Shown here in pieces: positions 25,191-31,968 of a stretch of 64,000 nt of DNA. Below the pieces are notes generated by a model. The model saw only the letters and a program-made list of their open reading frames with translations, was not told the DNA's origin and made no database searches. Position 1 is the stretch's first letter. Every line of letters begins with the position of its first letter. The stretch spans positions 124,001 to 188,000 of the forward strand of contig NZ_LWCS01000065.1 in assembly GCF_001650495.1 (NCBI RefSeq). Direction: 5' to 3'. Origin of the DNA: Mycolicibacterium iranicum (GTDB lineage Bacteria > Actinomycetota > Actinomycetes > Mycobacteriales > Mycobacteriaceae). A program made the position numbers and the translations under genes.

Positions 25191-25206
25191 CTGACGTTGG
25201 CGTCAG
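25191..25206. promoter_or_regulatory. Palindrome upstream of the WXG100-toxin operon
   Basis: CTGACG-TTGG-CGTCAG is a perfect 6-bp inverted repeat with a 4-nt spacer, with further TTCTG...CAGAA symmetry just outside. It lies 78 nt before the first WXG100 gene and 146 nt before the divergent desaturase. It could be an operator or a hairpin in the leader. Confidence 0.4.
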
Positions 25207-25283
25207 CCAGAATTGGCGACACGACCCCCTCCTCGGAGCTTTTAGCCTGGAAGCGACTCAGTGACCGGCCGCACGAGGAAGCC

Positions 25284-25595
25284 ATGCAACCACTGAAAGT
25301 AGACCCTGACGTCGCGTTCCACATCTCGCGCTCGGTGAGCAACGAAGCGGTCGAACTCCATGACCAGCTTGTAGGCCTGCAACGAGACTGGGACAACCTG
25401 GCACGAGGGTGGTCAGGGACGGCGTCGTCGGCGTACGCGCCCCTCTGGGAGGAGTGGCTTGAAGGCGCTACCACGCTCGTCGACACCCTCGAAGAGTTGG
25501 CGCATAAAGTCGCGGTGACCGCCAGCGAGTACGTCGATCAAGATGGTCAATCGGCGTCGTCGGTCGCCTCGGTGCCGATCGAGCGTCAGCTCTGA
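25284..25595 (+). CDS. WXG100 (ESAT-6-like) protein
   Basis: 103-aa helical hairpin protein. The turn motif is WSG in NLARGWSGTASSAY at about residues 42-46, and the C-terminus has a YxxxD signal (YVDQD), the hallmark of type VII (ESX) export. ATG 25284 follows GAGGAA at 25275-25280. It overlaps the next WXG100 gene by 1 nt (TGATG), so the two probably form a heterodimer. Located directly before a polymorphic toxin gene, they are likely export partners or chaperones of that toxin. No ESX core genes are in the window. Confidence 0.85.
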   Translation: MQPLKVDPDVAFHISRSVSNEAVELHDQLVGLQRDWDNLARGWSGTASSAYAPLWEEWLEGATTLVDTLEELAHKVAVTASEYVDQDGQSASSVASVPIERQL

Positions 25596-25879
25596 TGCGG
25601 TACCGGGTCGAACTTTCCGAGCTGCTCGCCTTCGTCGACCGCCTCGAGGCCTTCGAGTCGCGCGCAGAAGCCGCCGCAACACGCGTGGATGATCAAATCG
25701 CCGCGCTGCACAACACATGGTCGGGTGACGCCGCAGACACCCACCGAACCCGCCACCAGGAATGGATGACTGCAGCTACCCAGATGCGTGATGCGCTCGC
25801 ACAGCTTCGCTCTGCCGCACACAACGCGCACCGCAACTACACCGACGCCGCACAGCTTAACGTGGACATGCTGAGGTGA
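25595..25879 (+). CDS. WXG100 (ESAT-6-like) protein, second partner
   Basis: 94-aa protein with WSG in ALHNTWSGDAADTHRTR at the helix turn and two amphipathic helices around it. No YxxxD motif is seen at its C-terminus, so the export signal of the presumed dimer would come from the upstream partner. It overlaps the toxin gene by 4 nt (25876-25879), giving tight translational coupling of the WXG100 pair with the toxin. Confidence 0.84.
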   Translation: MRYRVELSELLAFVDRLEAFESRAEAAATRVDDQIAALHNTWSGDAADTHRTRHQEWMTAATQMRDALAQLRSAAHNAHRNYTDAAQLNVDMLR

Positions 25880-27192
25880 CTGAGCAGGACGTCGATCCCG
25901 ACACGTACTACGCGGTCGGGAAAGGCCTGTACGAGAAGGCGGGCAAGCTCTACGACGCCTTCAGCGTCAACGTCATCCTGCTCGGTGACACCGGATCAAT
26001 GGCAGGGACGGACGATGCGGGGACTGCCTGGGCGGCGTCGTACGATCTACGCGCAGCCGAAATCTTGGGCGCTGTCAACGATCTCACCAAGTCGATGGAA
26101 AACTACGGCGGGGTCGTTATCCAAGCGGGCTATAACCACGCGATCGCGGAACACAATGCCACGCCAGGTAATCAGGGCCCTGCACCTGCCAAACCACCGG
26201 AGCCTGCGAGTACGGCGGGTGTGCTGTCCACTCCCCCGTCGGCGGGCGGCCCGGGGTCCGGGCTTCTCGACAACGTCGGGTTGATGGCGCAGGTCGGCGT
26301 TCCGGTGCCCGACGGTGACACTGGCAAGGTGTCCAAGGCGGGGGACGCGTGGGATCGGCTCGCCACGGTGTATCAAACGACGACGATCGCAGAGGGACTC
26401 GGTGTCGATGCTCGTGCGTTCAGCCACACCAAGTCGCCTGAGGTCGAGTACATCGTGCGTGATCTTGAGGAACTGCAGAGGGCGACGTCGTCGGTGTTGG
26501 ACGCGTGCGCGGAGTTGGCGCAGTCGTGCCGGGACTATCGATCGGCGCTAGACGACCTGCGAACGCACCTCGAAGGCATCCTGGAGGATCTGGCGGTCGA
26601 GCTTGCGGTCACCGCGGCGGTGGGCGTAGCGGCGTCGTTCGTGTCGTTCGGCGCGGGTGCGGTTGCGGCGACGGCCAAGGCCGCGCATTCGGTGACGAGG
26701 TTCGCGCGCATCATCGCGGATGCTGTTGCAGCCTGGAAGATTTCGAAGAACATCAGCACGGGTGTCAAGCGCGCTCATGACATAGTCGGCTTGCGCACCA
26801 AGCTCCAGCGGATCAAGAACCTCGGACGCAAGAATAAGCCGGAAGAGGAGCCGCCGCTGGGTCCGGGTGTTCAGCGCGTGGATCAACCACCGTTATCGAT
26901 ATCTCGATCTCAAGTCGAGAAGAAGTTCGACAAGCACGCTGCTGAATTCGGCGTTACAGAACCTAAAGGCAAGGCAGGCTTCGACAAGTTGGAGCAAGCG
27001 ATCAGATCCCAGGTCGAAGATCCTGGCACGCTGCATATCAACGGCACTTACAGGGGTGACCCGGCAATCATTAGCTACAATTCGAACTCAGGTCTGGCAG
27101 TGATCCAAAAGCCATCAGGGGAATTCGTTAGCGGCTGGCGTCTTTCGGCCGACCAGATTACCAACCTACTCCAGCGAGGATCCGTGAGATGA
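25876..27192 (+). CDS. Polymorphic toxin with colicin D-like tRNase C-terminal domain
   Basis: 438 aa. Residues about 1-110 are an acidic helical N-terminus that may pair with WXG100 proteins. Residues 110-150 are a Pro/Gly linker. Residues 150-235 form another helical bundle, about 236-262 are Ala/Gly/Val-rich and may be membrane-active, and 280-345 are basic. The last ~95 residues look like the colicin D catalytic domain: KKFDKH at 349-354, then FGVTEP, GTYRGDPAIISYNSNSGLAVI and FVSGWRL. K353-H354 and S419-x-W421 correspond to active-site residues described for colicin D, which cleaves tRNA-Arg in the anticodon loop. The stop overlaps the immunity gene by 4 nt. The domain call is by eye; ESX export is inferred from the WXG100 pair. 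Confidence 0.82.
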   Translation: MTEQDVDPDTYYAVGKGLYEKAGKLYDAFSVNVILLGDTGSMAGTDDAGTAWAASYDLRAAEILGAVNDLTKSMENYGGVVIQAGYNHAIAEHNATPGNQGPAPAKPPEPASTAGVLSTPPSAGGPGSGLLDNVGLMAQVGVPVPDGDTGKVSKAGDAWDRLATVYQTTTIAEGLGVDARAFSHTKSPEVEYIVRDLEELQRATSSVLDACAELAQSCRDYRSALDDLRTHLEGILEDLAVELAVTAAVGVAASFVSFGAGAVAATAKAAHSVTRFARIIADAVAAWKISKNISTGVKRAHDIVGLRTKLQRIKNLGRKNKPEEEPPLGPGVQRVDQPPLSISRSQVEKKFDKHAAEFGVTEPKGKAGFDKLEQAIRSQVEDPGTLHINGTYRGDPAIISYNSNSGLAVIQKPSGEFVSGWRLSADQITNLLQRGSVR

Positions 27193-27482
27193 CAGCGGAC
27201 AAGTACCCTTACATCGACTCCTATTTGGAGCTAATTGATCGCTTCATCGATGGGTCGATCAACGCGGCGGAGTTCGAGCACTGTTACCTCCGGGCCATAA
27301 AATCTGAACGGCGAATCCTGGGTGATCCGGTCTCCCCAATTCTGCAGGGATTGTTCGAAGACGTCGACGCGTACGTCGGGGATCCCGATCTTCGCGAAGG
27401 GCCCGACGATCTCGATGCGGAACAACTGCACGAGTGCGCCAGTCGTGCTCGGCAGGCACTCAGAGACCTCGGGTACCTGTAG
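27189..27482 (+). CDS. Colicin D-type immunity protein (cognate)
   Basis: 97-aa acidic helical protein with ELIDRFIDGSINAAEF, a SERRIL motif at about residues 40-45 and LDAEQLHECASRAR near the C-terminus. The pattern matches the colicin D immunity family (helical, with the conserved ERR segment). The ATG overlaps the toxin stop by 4 nt, the usual toxin-immunity layout. It should bind the toxin's tRNase domain and block the tRNA site. A paralogue of about 65% identity lies 240 nt downstream. Confidence 0.82.
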   Translation: MTADKYPYIDSYLELIDRFIDGSINAAEFEHCYLRAIKSERRILGDPVSPILQGLFEDVDAYVGDPDLREGPDDLDAEQLHECASRARQALRDLGYL

Positions 27483-27504
27483 CGCAGCCGTACGCCGTAA
27501 TTGT

Positions 27505-27544
27505 CAGGAGTGTGATGGATAGCAGCTTTCACTTTCTCGACGCC
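27505..27544 (+). repeat. Duplicated 5' end of the small gene at 28070
   Basis: The segment with RBS and ATGGATAGCAGCTTTCACTT recurs almost unchanged at 28060-28099, where it begins an intact gene. Here it runs directly into toxin-tip remnant sequence. It marks a breakpoint of the duplication that created the second toxin tip/immunity cassette. Confidence 0.75.
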
Positions 27545-27562
27545 AACGCGTCCGGGCCTTCA

Positions 27563-27725
27563 ACGCTGCATAGCAGCGGCACCTGCAGGGGCGGCTTGGC
27601 AACCATTAACGGCAATCCAACTCAGTTCTGGCCAAACTCTCACGCCGTCAGGCGAATTCGTCAGCGGCTGGCGCCTGGCACCGGAACAGACCACAAACGT
27701 ACTTCAGCGAGGATCCCTCCGATGA
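27563..27725 (+). pseudogene. Frameshifted remnant of a second colicin D-like toxin tip
   Basis: The sequence aligns end to end with the last ~160 nt of the intact toxin gene. It starts at ACGCTGCAT and runs through GAATTCGTCAGCGGCTGGCG and CAGCGAGGATCC to a stop that overlaps the next ATG exactly as in the intact copy. Relative to the intact copy there is a net 2-nt deletion in the middle, so the toxin frame is broken, and the catalytic KxxKH part is absent. It is a displaced, dead toxin tip of the kind seen in orphan polymorphic-toxin cassettes. A different frame is open from 27515 into the immunity gene. Confidence 0.78.
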
Positions 27726-28021
27726 CGCACAAGAATGCTCGACTTCCCGATATCACATCGCACATCGAACTGATTGACCGATTCCTTGACGGTTCGATCG
27801 CCGGCCCGGAGTTTCAGTTGTCTTTTCTCGAAGCGATGAAGTCCGAACGCCGGATCCTTAATGAACCGGTTTACGCCCTACTCCAAGAGTTGTTCGAAGA
27901 CGCCGACGCCTACGTCGAGTATCCCCATCTTCGGGACGCTCCCGAGGACCTCGACGACGAACAACTGCACGAGTACGCCAGACGCACTCGCCAGGCGCTT
28001 CGAGACCTCGGGTACACCTAG
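27722..28021 (+). CDS. Colicin D-type immunity protein (second, orphan)
   Basis: 99-aa paralogue of the upstream immunity protein, sharing ELIDRFLDGSI, KSERRIL, LQELFEDADAYV and RQALRDLGY. It remains intact although the toxin tip before it is broken. It could protect against related toxins of neighbouring strains. ATG 27722 overlaps the remnant's stop. The frame is continuous with an upstream fragment from ATG 27515, so a longer fusion of 168 aa is possible but less likely. Confidence 0.78.
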   Translation: MTHKNARLPDITSHIELIDRFLDGSIAGPEFQLSFLEAMKSERRILNEPVYALLQELFEDADAYVEYPHLRDAPEDLDDEQLHEYARRTRQALRDLGYT

Positions 28022-28069
28022 CCGTCCCTATTCGATTGGCCTCTCTAGTGCATCCGGATGAGGAGTCCG

Positions 28070-28330
28070 ATGGATAGCAGATTTCACTTTCTCAGCGCCG
28101 CCGCGATCGAGCTCCTCAACGATATTCTGAACCGCCGTGACCCTGCATTGTGCGAACGTGCTAGACGATCTGGCATCTTGTCGGCGTCAGATGCAGAGCT
28201 GATCATGGCAGCGCTGAGTGAGGAATTGACGAACAATCTCGACGAACACTGGGAACCAACCGATTACGGACGGACCGTCAGTGCAGTGATGGCCGCGTTC
28301 AATCGCGCGCGCATTGCGGAGTGGCCGTGA
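28070..28330 (+). CDS. Small orphan protein of the toxin/immunity island
   Basis: 86-aa acidic helical protein (MDSRFHFLSAAAIELLND...). ATG 28070 follows GAGGAG at 28060-28065; an ATG at 28058 is in frame but lacks that spacing. No family recognised. Its first ~30 nt are duplicated at 27515, so it was linked to the toxin-immunity unit before the duplication. It overlaps the next gene by 4 nt. It may be an immunity or accessory protein; function unknown. Confidence 0.7.
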   Translation: MDSRFHFLSAAAIELLNDILNRRDPALCERARRSGILSASDAELIMAALSEELTNNLDEHWEPTDYGRTVSAVMAAFNRARIAEWP

Positions 28331-28710
28331 CGGTGGGGGCAGTGTGGCGGCCGATATCGGCCGACGAGAAAGCCGTCATCCGAACTGTGCTGGGCCGAGG
28401 CACTATTCGCGGCAGCAGCGTTCTCCTAGACCAGCTCGACCGCGCATTTGTGTCGCACTCATCAGAGTGGATTCTCCAAGTGAAGTTCCCGGAAACCCGA
28501 CACGGTTCTCCGTTGCCGGACGGCCCGTTTCCCGCACGTGCGTTTGTGTCGAGTTACGCGGACTACCACGGCGAGATCATTGTCTGGATTACCGATGGCG
28601 TGGTGTCGGGCTTGGAATACGCCTGGATCGGTAACAGACCCCCAACGCAGTGGGCGAGACCCGATGAGATCGACGTCGTTGTAGATGCAGGCGGGATCGG
28701 GGAACTTTAA
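28327..28710 (+). CDS. Orphan protein, possible immunity protein
   Basis: 127 aa. GTG 28327 overlaps the previous stop (GTGA). The GTG at 28321 is an alternative. It is a mixed alpha/beta protein without signal peptide or membrane segment. The C-terminal half (GEIIVWITDGVVSGLEYAWIGNRPPTQW) has the EYxW...PP-x-x-W look of small proteins found beside polymorphic toxins, but I cannot name the family. Local codon use is less GC-rich than in the flanking core genes. Confidence 0.65.
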   Translation: MTVGAVWRPISADEKAVIRTVLGRGTIRGSSVLLDQLDRAFVSHSSEWILQVKFPETRHGSPLPDGPFPARAFVSSYADYHGEIIVWITDGVVSGLEYAWIGNRPPTQWARPDEIDVVVDAGGIGEL

Positions 28711-28714
28711 GCCA

Positions 28715-29086
28715 ATGATCGACTACACAGCTCTGCCCAGCGTCGCTGGCGTCTATCTGGAGGACAGCTACGTACTGGAGATCATCGAATGCCGGGATCG
28801 GTTGGTCTTCAACCTTGATGCAGTCTTGACTCCAGAGCACCCCGCCTACCATTCCCCTCGACCGGGCGAGCAATACTGCTACGCGCATGCGGGCCTTGTC
28901 TTTCCCGATCTTGGACACGTCGAGTGGGTGAACAGGTCGTCATGCCGCTTCACCGATGCAACCGGCGCGGTGGATCTGGGAAACATCGACACGCTCACGG
29001 TCGATGGCAACCTTCATACGGTAGAGGGTGATTGGGGAATGGTACGGATCCAAAGCTCACCACCGCGGGTCGACCTTAGGGTGTAA
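28715..29086 (+). CDS. Orphan protein of the toxin/immunity island
   Basis: 123-aa beta-rich soluble protein (MIDYTALPSVAGVYLEDSY...). Several strands such as VLEIIECRDRLVFNLDAV and DTLTVDGNLHTVEGDWGMVRI are visible, and no catalytic motif is. It starts 4 nt after the previous stop and is followed directly by another small gene, so it is part of the same transcription unit. Not recognised; an immunity role is a guess from context. Confidence 0.65.
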   Translation: MIDYTALPSVAGVYLEDSYVLEIIECRDRLVFNLDAVLTPEHPAYHSPRPGEQYCYAHAGLVFPDLGHVEWVNRSSCRFTDATGAVDLGNIDTLTVDGNLHTVEGDWGMVRIQSSPPRVDLRV

Positions 29087-29088
29087 GC

Positions 29089-29472
29089 GTGACACCGGTA
29101 GATCTCGGACTGAACGGCCGACAGGTGCAATCGGTCCTGATCGAATACTCCGTCGTCTTCGAACTGTCTGGCGGCTTCTTCATAGTGATCGAGTCGGCAA
29201 TCAGGTTCGAACGCGGGAACAGCGCAAGGAATCTCTTCGCCGAGGAAGACCCCGACGAGGATCTTCAACCGCTCCGTGAGCTGGTGGGATCAATAATCGA
29301 TGAAGCGGCGGTGGATCCCGCCGGAGCGCTACGTGTCGGTTTCAGCGACGGAACACGGTTGCAGGTGGAGCCTGACGACGCCTACGAGGCGTGGAACGTG
29401 TCAGGACCGGACGGCGCCCTGATCGTCTGCACACCCGGCGGCGCGTTGGTGACGTGGAGTAAGAACAACTAG
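29089..29472 (+). CDS. DUF6188-like protein
   Basis: 127-aa protein with GTG start 2 nt after the preceding stop. The pattern of an N-terminal G-x-V strand, FELSGGFFIVIESAIRF, LRVGFSDGTRLQVEPDDAYEAWNVSGPDG and a terminal VCTPGGALVTW fits the DUF6188 family of actinobacteria. These often occur beside toxins or in arrays of small proteins. Function unknown. It is the last gene of the island; the next genes are convergent metabolic enzymes. Confidence 0.7.
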   Translation: MTPVDLGLNGRQVQSVLIEYSVVFELSGGFFIVIESAIRFERGNSARNLFAEEDPDEDLQPLRELVGSIIDEAAVDPAGALRVGFSDGTRLQVEPDDAYEAWNVSGPDGALIVCTPGGALVTWSKNN

Positions 29473-29509
29473 CGCGTCTGAAACGGTGCCGGCAGGCAAC
29501 CAGCCACAC

Positions 29510-30208
29510 TCACCGGAGCTCGTCGAAGCCGACAACCTTGCCGCGGTTGATCGAAACCCAGTCCCTGGCCTCAAGATACGGGCGGAACGTCTCGGCGATC
29601 GCCTGTTTGTCGACGGCAGTCTTGGGGCGCTGCAGCTCGTACAGGTGCGGGAACTCCGTCCATGCGGCGACGGCATCCCACAGGCGAAGCGCCGCCTCAC
29701 CGGTCGGCGGGTCGATGAGCACCGGACCGAACAGGCACTGCCCGTCGGGGAAGAACAGCGTGGGCACGCCGTAGCCACCGGCATCGACCACGCGGTTGTG
29801 GTCGGCCATCACCTCGTCGCTGGTGGTGGGGTCGGCGATCGCCTGGTCGACCAGTTCCGGATCGAAGCCCAGCTCTACGAGAAGGTGTCGCGCGACCGCC
29901 TTTTCGTGCGGCTTGTGCCCGTCGACGTGCAACGCCCGCGCCGCCCGTTCGTACCACACGTCGACGTCGGCCATCGACTGCCGGCGCAGCAGCGCCCCGA
30001 TGCGCATCATCGACCAGCCGTAGGACCACTCCCGCTCCCACGGGTGCTTCTTGCCCTCTTGGCGGTTGATCTCCTCCAGGCTGAAGAACCGCCAGTTCAC
30101 CTGCAGGCTGGTCTGGTCGCGCACGGCGCGGATCCATCGCGATGTCTGGTAGGCGTACGGACACATGACGTCGAAGTGAAAGTCAACGGCCACAGGTGGA
30201 TTCGTCAC
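29510..30208 (-). CDS. DsbA/FrnE-like thioredoxin-fold protein
   Basis: 232-aa thioredoxin-fold protein of the mycothiol-linked DsbA group (M. tuberculosis Rv2466c relatives). The active-site loop is DVMCPYAYQTSRW near residue 15. Only the first cysteine of the usual CPxC is present (CPYA). An inserted helical domain follows, then YGVPTLFFPDGQ with the cis-proline. It is probably a mycothiol-dependent reductase or nitroreductase. It starts within the stop of the upstream MDMPI gene (4-nt overlap), so the pair is mycothiol-themed. Confidence 0.85.
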   Translation of the reverse strand: MTNPPVAVDFHFDVMCPYAYQTSRWIRAVRDQTSLQVNWRFFSLEEINRQEGKKHPWEREWSYGWSMMRIGALLRRQSMADVDVWYERAARALHVDGHKPHEKAVARHLLVELGFDPELVDQAIADPTTSDEVMADHNRVVDAGGYGVPTLFFPDGQCLFGPVLIDPPTGEAALRLWDAVAAWTEFPHLYELQRPKTAVDKQAIAETFRPYLEARDWVSINRGKVVGFDELR

Positions 30209-30993
30209 ATCGTGAACCTCAGGTTGCGGGCCGCACGGTCGCCGAGTTCGTCGTCGCCGACCCAGCTGATCTTCCCCGCATCGATCTGTTCCTGCGGATC
30301 GATTCGGCCGCAGGCGAGTTGAATGAACGTGGTCGAATCGGTGGTCACCACGACGTCGGGATCTTCAAGCTGGTCGACCTTGGCCGCTCGCCCGTTGACG
30401 GCGACATGCAGTTGACGGGTGATCGGCCCGGTCAGGTCGAAGGTGATGCTCTTGCCGTCGGGAACGCCGACCTTCTTCCCGACGATGTAGCCGATCGAAT
30501 TCTCGACCTGCGCCAACGACAGCTCCGCACCGACGCCGGAGTCGTCGGTCGTCCGTCCGAGGGGCGTGGTGATGTCGCGCTCGTGGACCCAGAAGTCGAA
30601 GACGCGGATCGCCAGGAAGCCGCCGTAGGTTCCGGGACCGACGGGCGTCCAGGAGGGCCGCCGGAAGTCGTCGTCCGTCAGGGCCGCCAGGTCGCGACGC
30701 CGCGCGTCGAACACGCCCCGAACCTTGTCGAGGTAGGGCGAGGAGTCGGCGAGGAACTCTCCCGCGCGTTCGAACGATGGCGGCGTGGTGTTGTCGTCGG
30801 GGAGCCAGCCGGCCATGGCGGCCTCGATGCTGGTGACGTGGTCGACGACACCGCGGACCGTCCAGTCCGGGCACAGTGACTGCGTCTGCCATTCGTCATC
30901 GCTGAGGTCGGCGCAGAGCGTTTCGTAGGTGTCGAGGCAGTGCTCCAGCGCGCCGCGTACCTCGGCCGCACTGGTGATGTCGGGGCGTGCCAT
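30205..30993 (-). CDS. Mycothiol-dependent maleylpyruvate isomerase family protein
   Basis: 262 aa from ATG 30993, with AAGGAG 8 nt upstream. The N-terminal DinB-like metal-binding domain shows WTVRGVVDHVTSIEAAMAGWL and VFDFWVHERDIT, which carry the conserved histidines/acidic residues. The C-terminal MDMPI domain covers about residues 165-262. Family members use mycothiol, and several are S-transferases or isomerases. Operonic with the DsbA-like gene downstream (4-nt overlap). Confidence 0.88.
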   Translation of the reverse strand: MARPDITSAAEVRGALEHCLDTYETLCADLSDDEWQTQSLCPDWTVRGVVDHVTSIEAAMAGWLPDDNTTPPSFERAGEFLADSSPYLDKVRGVFDARRRDLAALTDDDFRRPSWTPVGPGTYGGFLAIRVFDFWVHERDITTPLGRTTDDSGVGAELSLAQVENSIGYIVGKKVGVPDGKSITFDLTGPITRQLHVAVNGRAAKVDQLEDPDVVVTTDSTTFIQLACGRIDPQEQIDAGKISWVGDDELGDRAARNLRFTM

Positions 30994-31114
30994 GCGCAAT
31001 CTCCTTCGGTGTGAGCATGGGCAGTATGGCAAGCCCGTCGCTGTCGGCGTTCGGACTCGGCAGATTTTTGGTGGCCACTGCGCGCCGATGCGTTACACCT
31101 CGGCGGCCCCCGGG

Positions 31115-31822
31115 TCAGCCCTGCCCGGTCTGCGGGTATGTCGAGAGCAGATGTTGCTCTGCGGTCACGAGATACCGGTCGAGCAGGTTGGCGGCGGCCG
31201 CTCGTCCCCGTCCCTCGGCGAGCGCGGTGACGATCTCCTCATTGCGTTCCACATAAGGACGGTGGAAATCCTCGGCGGGGCCGGCGCGGAAGAACACCAG
31301 GCGCATCTCGGCGAGCAGTCGGCTCATCTCCATGTCCAGCCGCGGGCTGCCGGCCAGCGCCACCACCGATCGATGGAACTGCTGATTGGCCGACGCGACC
31401 GCGTCACCGTCATTGGCATCGAGGGCGGCACGTCCCTGCGCGACGGCGGCCACCACGTCGGAGATATCGGCATCCGCAGGCATCAACCGCAGGCACCCGG
31501 GCTCGATGACGCGGCGGGCACGGTAGATGTCGCGGAGGTCGTCGACCGACGGGGTGCGGACGAACACGCCGCGGTTCGGGATTCGTTCGAGCAACCGTTC
31601 ACCGATGAGCTGGCTCAGCGCCTCCCGAAGGGTGTTGCGGGAGATCCCGAGCGATTCGGCGATCGGCTCCTCGGGTAACCGAGCACCGGGACGGAAGAGC
31701 CCGGCGGCGATGTGCTCACGGATGACGTCGGCGGCGCGGTCGGACGACGACGACAGCACGACCCGTGGCCGGGAGTTCTCCAGCGCACGCAAAGCTTCGG
31801 CGAAACCGTGGACAGGGCCCAT
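31115..31822 (-). CDS. GntR-family (FCD) regulator of the NRAMP-pxp operon
   Basis: 235 aa. The winged helix is at about residues 28-95 (ADVIREHIAAGLFRPGARLPEEPIAESLGISRNTLREALSQLIGERLLERIPNRGVFV), followed by an FCD ligand-binding domain to the end. It is divergent from the NRAMP-pxpB-pxpC-ycsI operon with a 15-bp palindrome between, so it is the likely local repressor. On the minus strand a TAATCT hexamer lies 6 nt before the ATG, suggesting a leaderless transcript. Confidence 0.9.
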   Translation of the reverse strand: MGPVHGFAEALRALENSRPRVVLSSSSDRAADVIREHIAAGLFRPGARLPEEPIAESLGISRNTLREALSQLIGERLLERIPNRGVFVRTPSVDDLRDIYRARRVIEPGCLRLMPADADISDVVAAVAQGRAALDANDGDAVASANQQFHRSVVALAGSPRLDMEMSRLLAEMRLVFFRAGPAEDFHRPYVERNEEIVTALAEGRGRAAAANLLDRYLVTAEQHLLSTYPQTGQG

Positions 31823-31853
31823 CGCCCCAGATTAGGCTACGTGTGAATCTGGG

Positions 31854-31868
31854 GATTGTTGAACAATC
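31854..31868. promoter_or_regulatory. Palindromic GntR operator
   Basis: GATTGTT-G-AACAATC is a perfect 7-bp inverted repeat around one base, in the TTGT-N-ACAA style of GntR/FCD operators. It lies 32 nt from the gntR start and 101 nt from the NRAMP start, and overlaps a possible -35 (TTGAAC 31859-31864; TAACGG 17 nt further) for the rightward operon. Confidence 0.7.
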
Positions 31869-31968
31869 TGTAGTGAGAGCGTAACGGCGACGCAATACCG
31901 GCGGTCGACGATCGGCAGGACGCCACAAGCGGGAAAGCCCCGTTTCAGCCACGGTGAGGATTCGACAT

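Noticed and set aside
25876..29472. ESX core secretion locus
   Set aside because: No EccB, EccC, EccD, MycP or PE/PPE-type gene is present; only WXG100 proteins and a cargo-like toxin.
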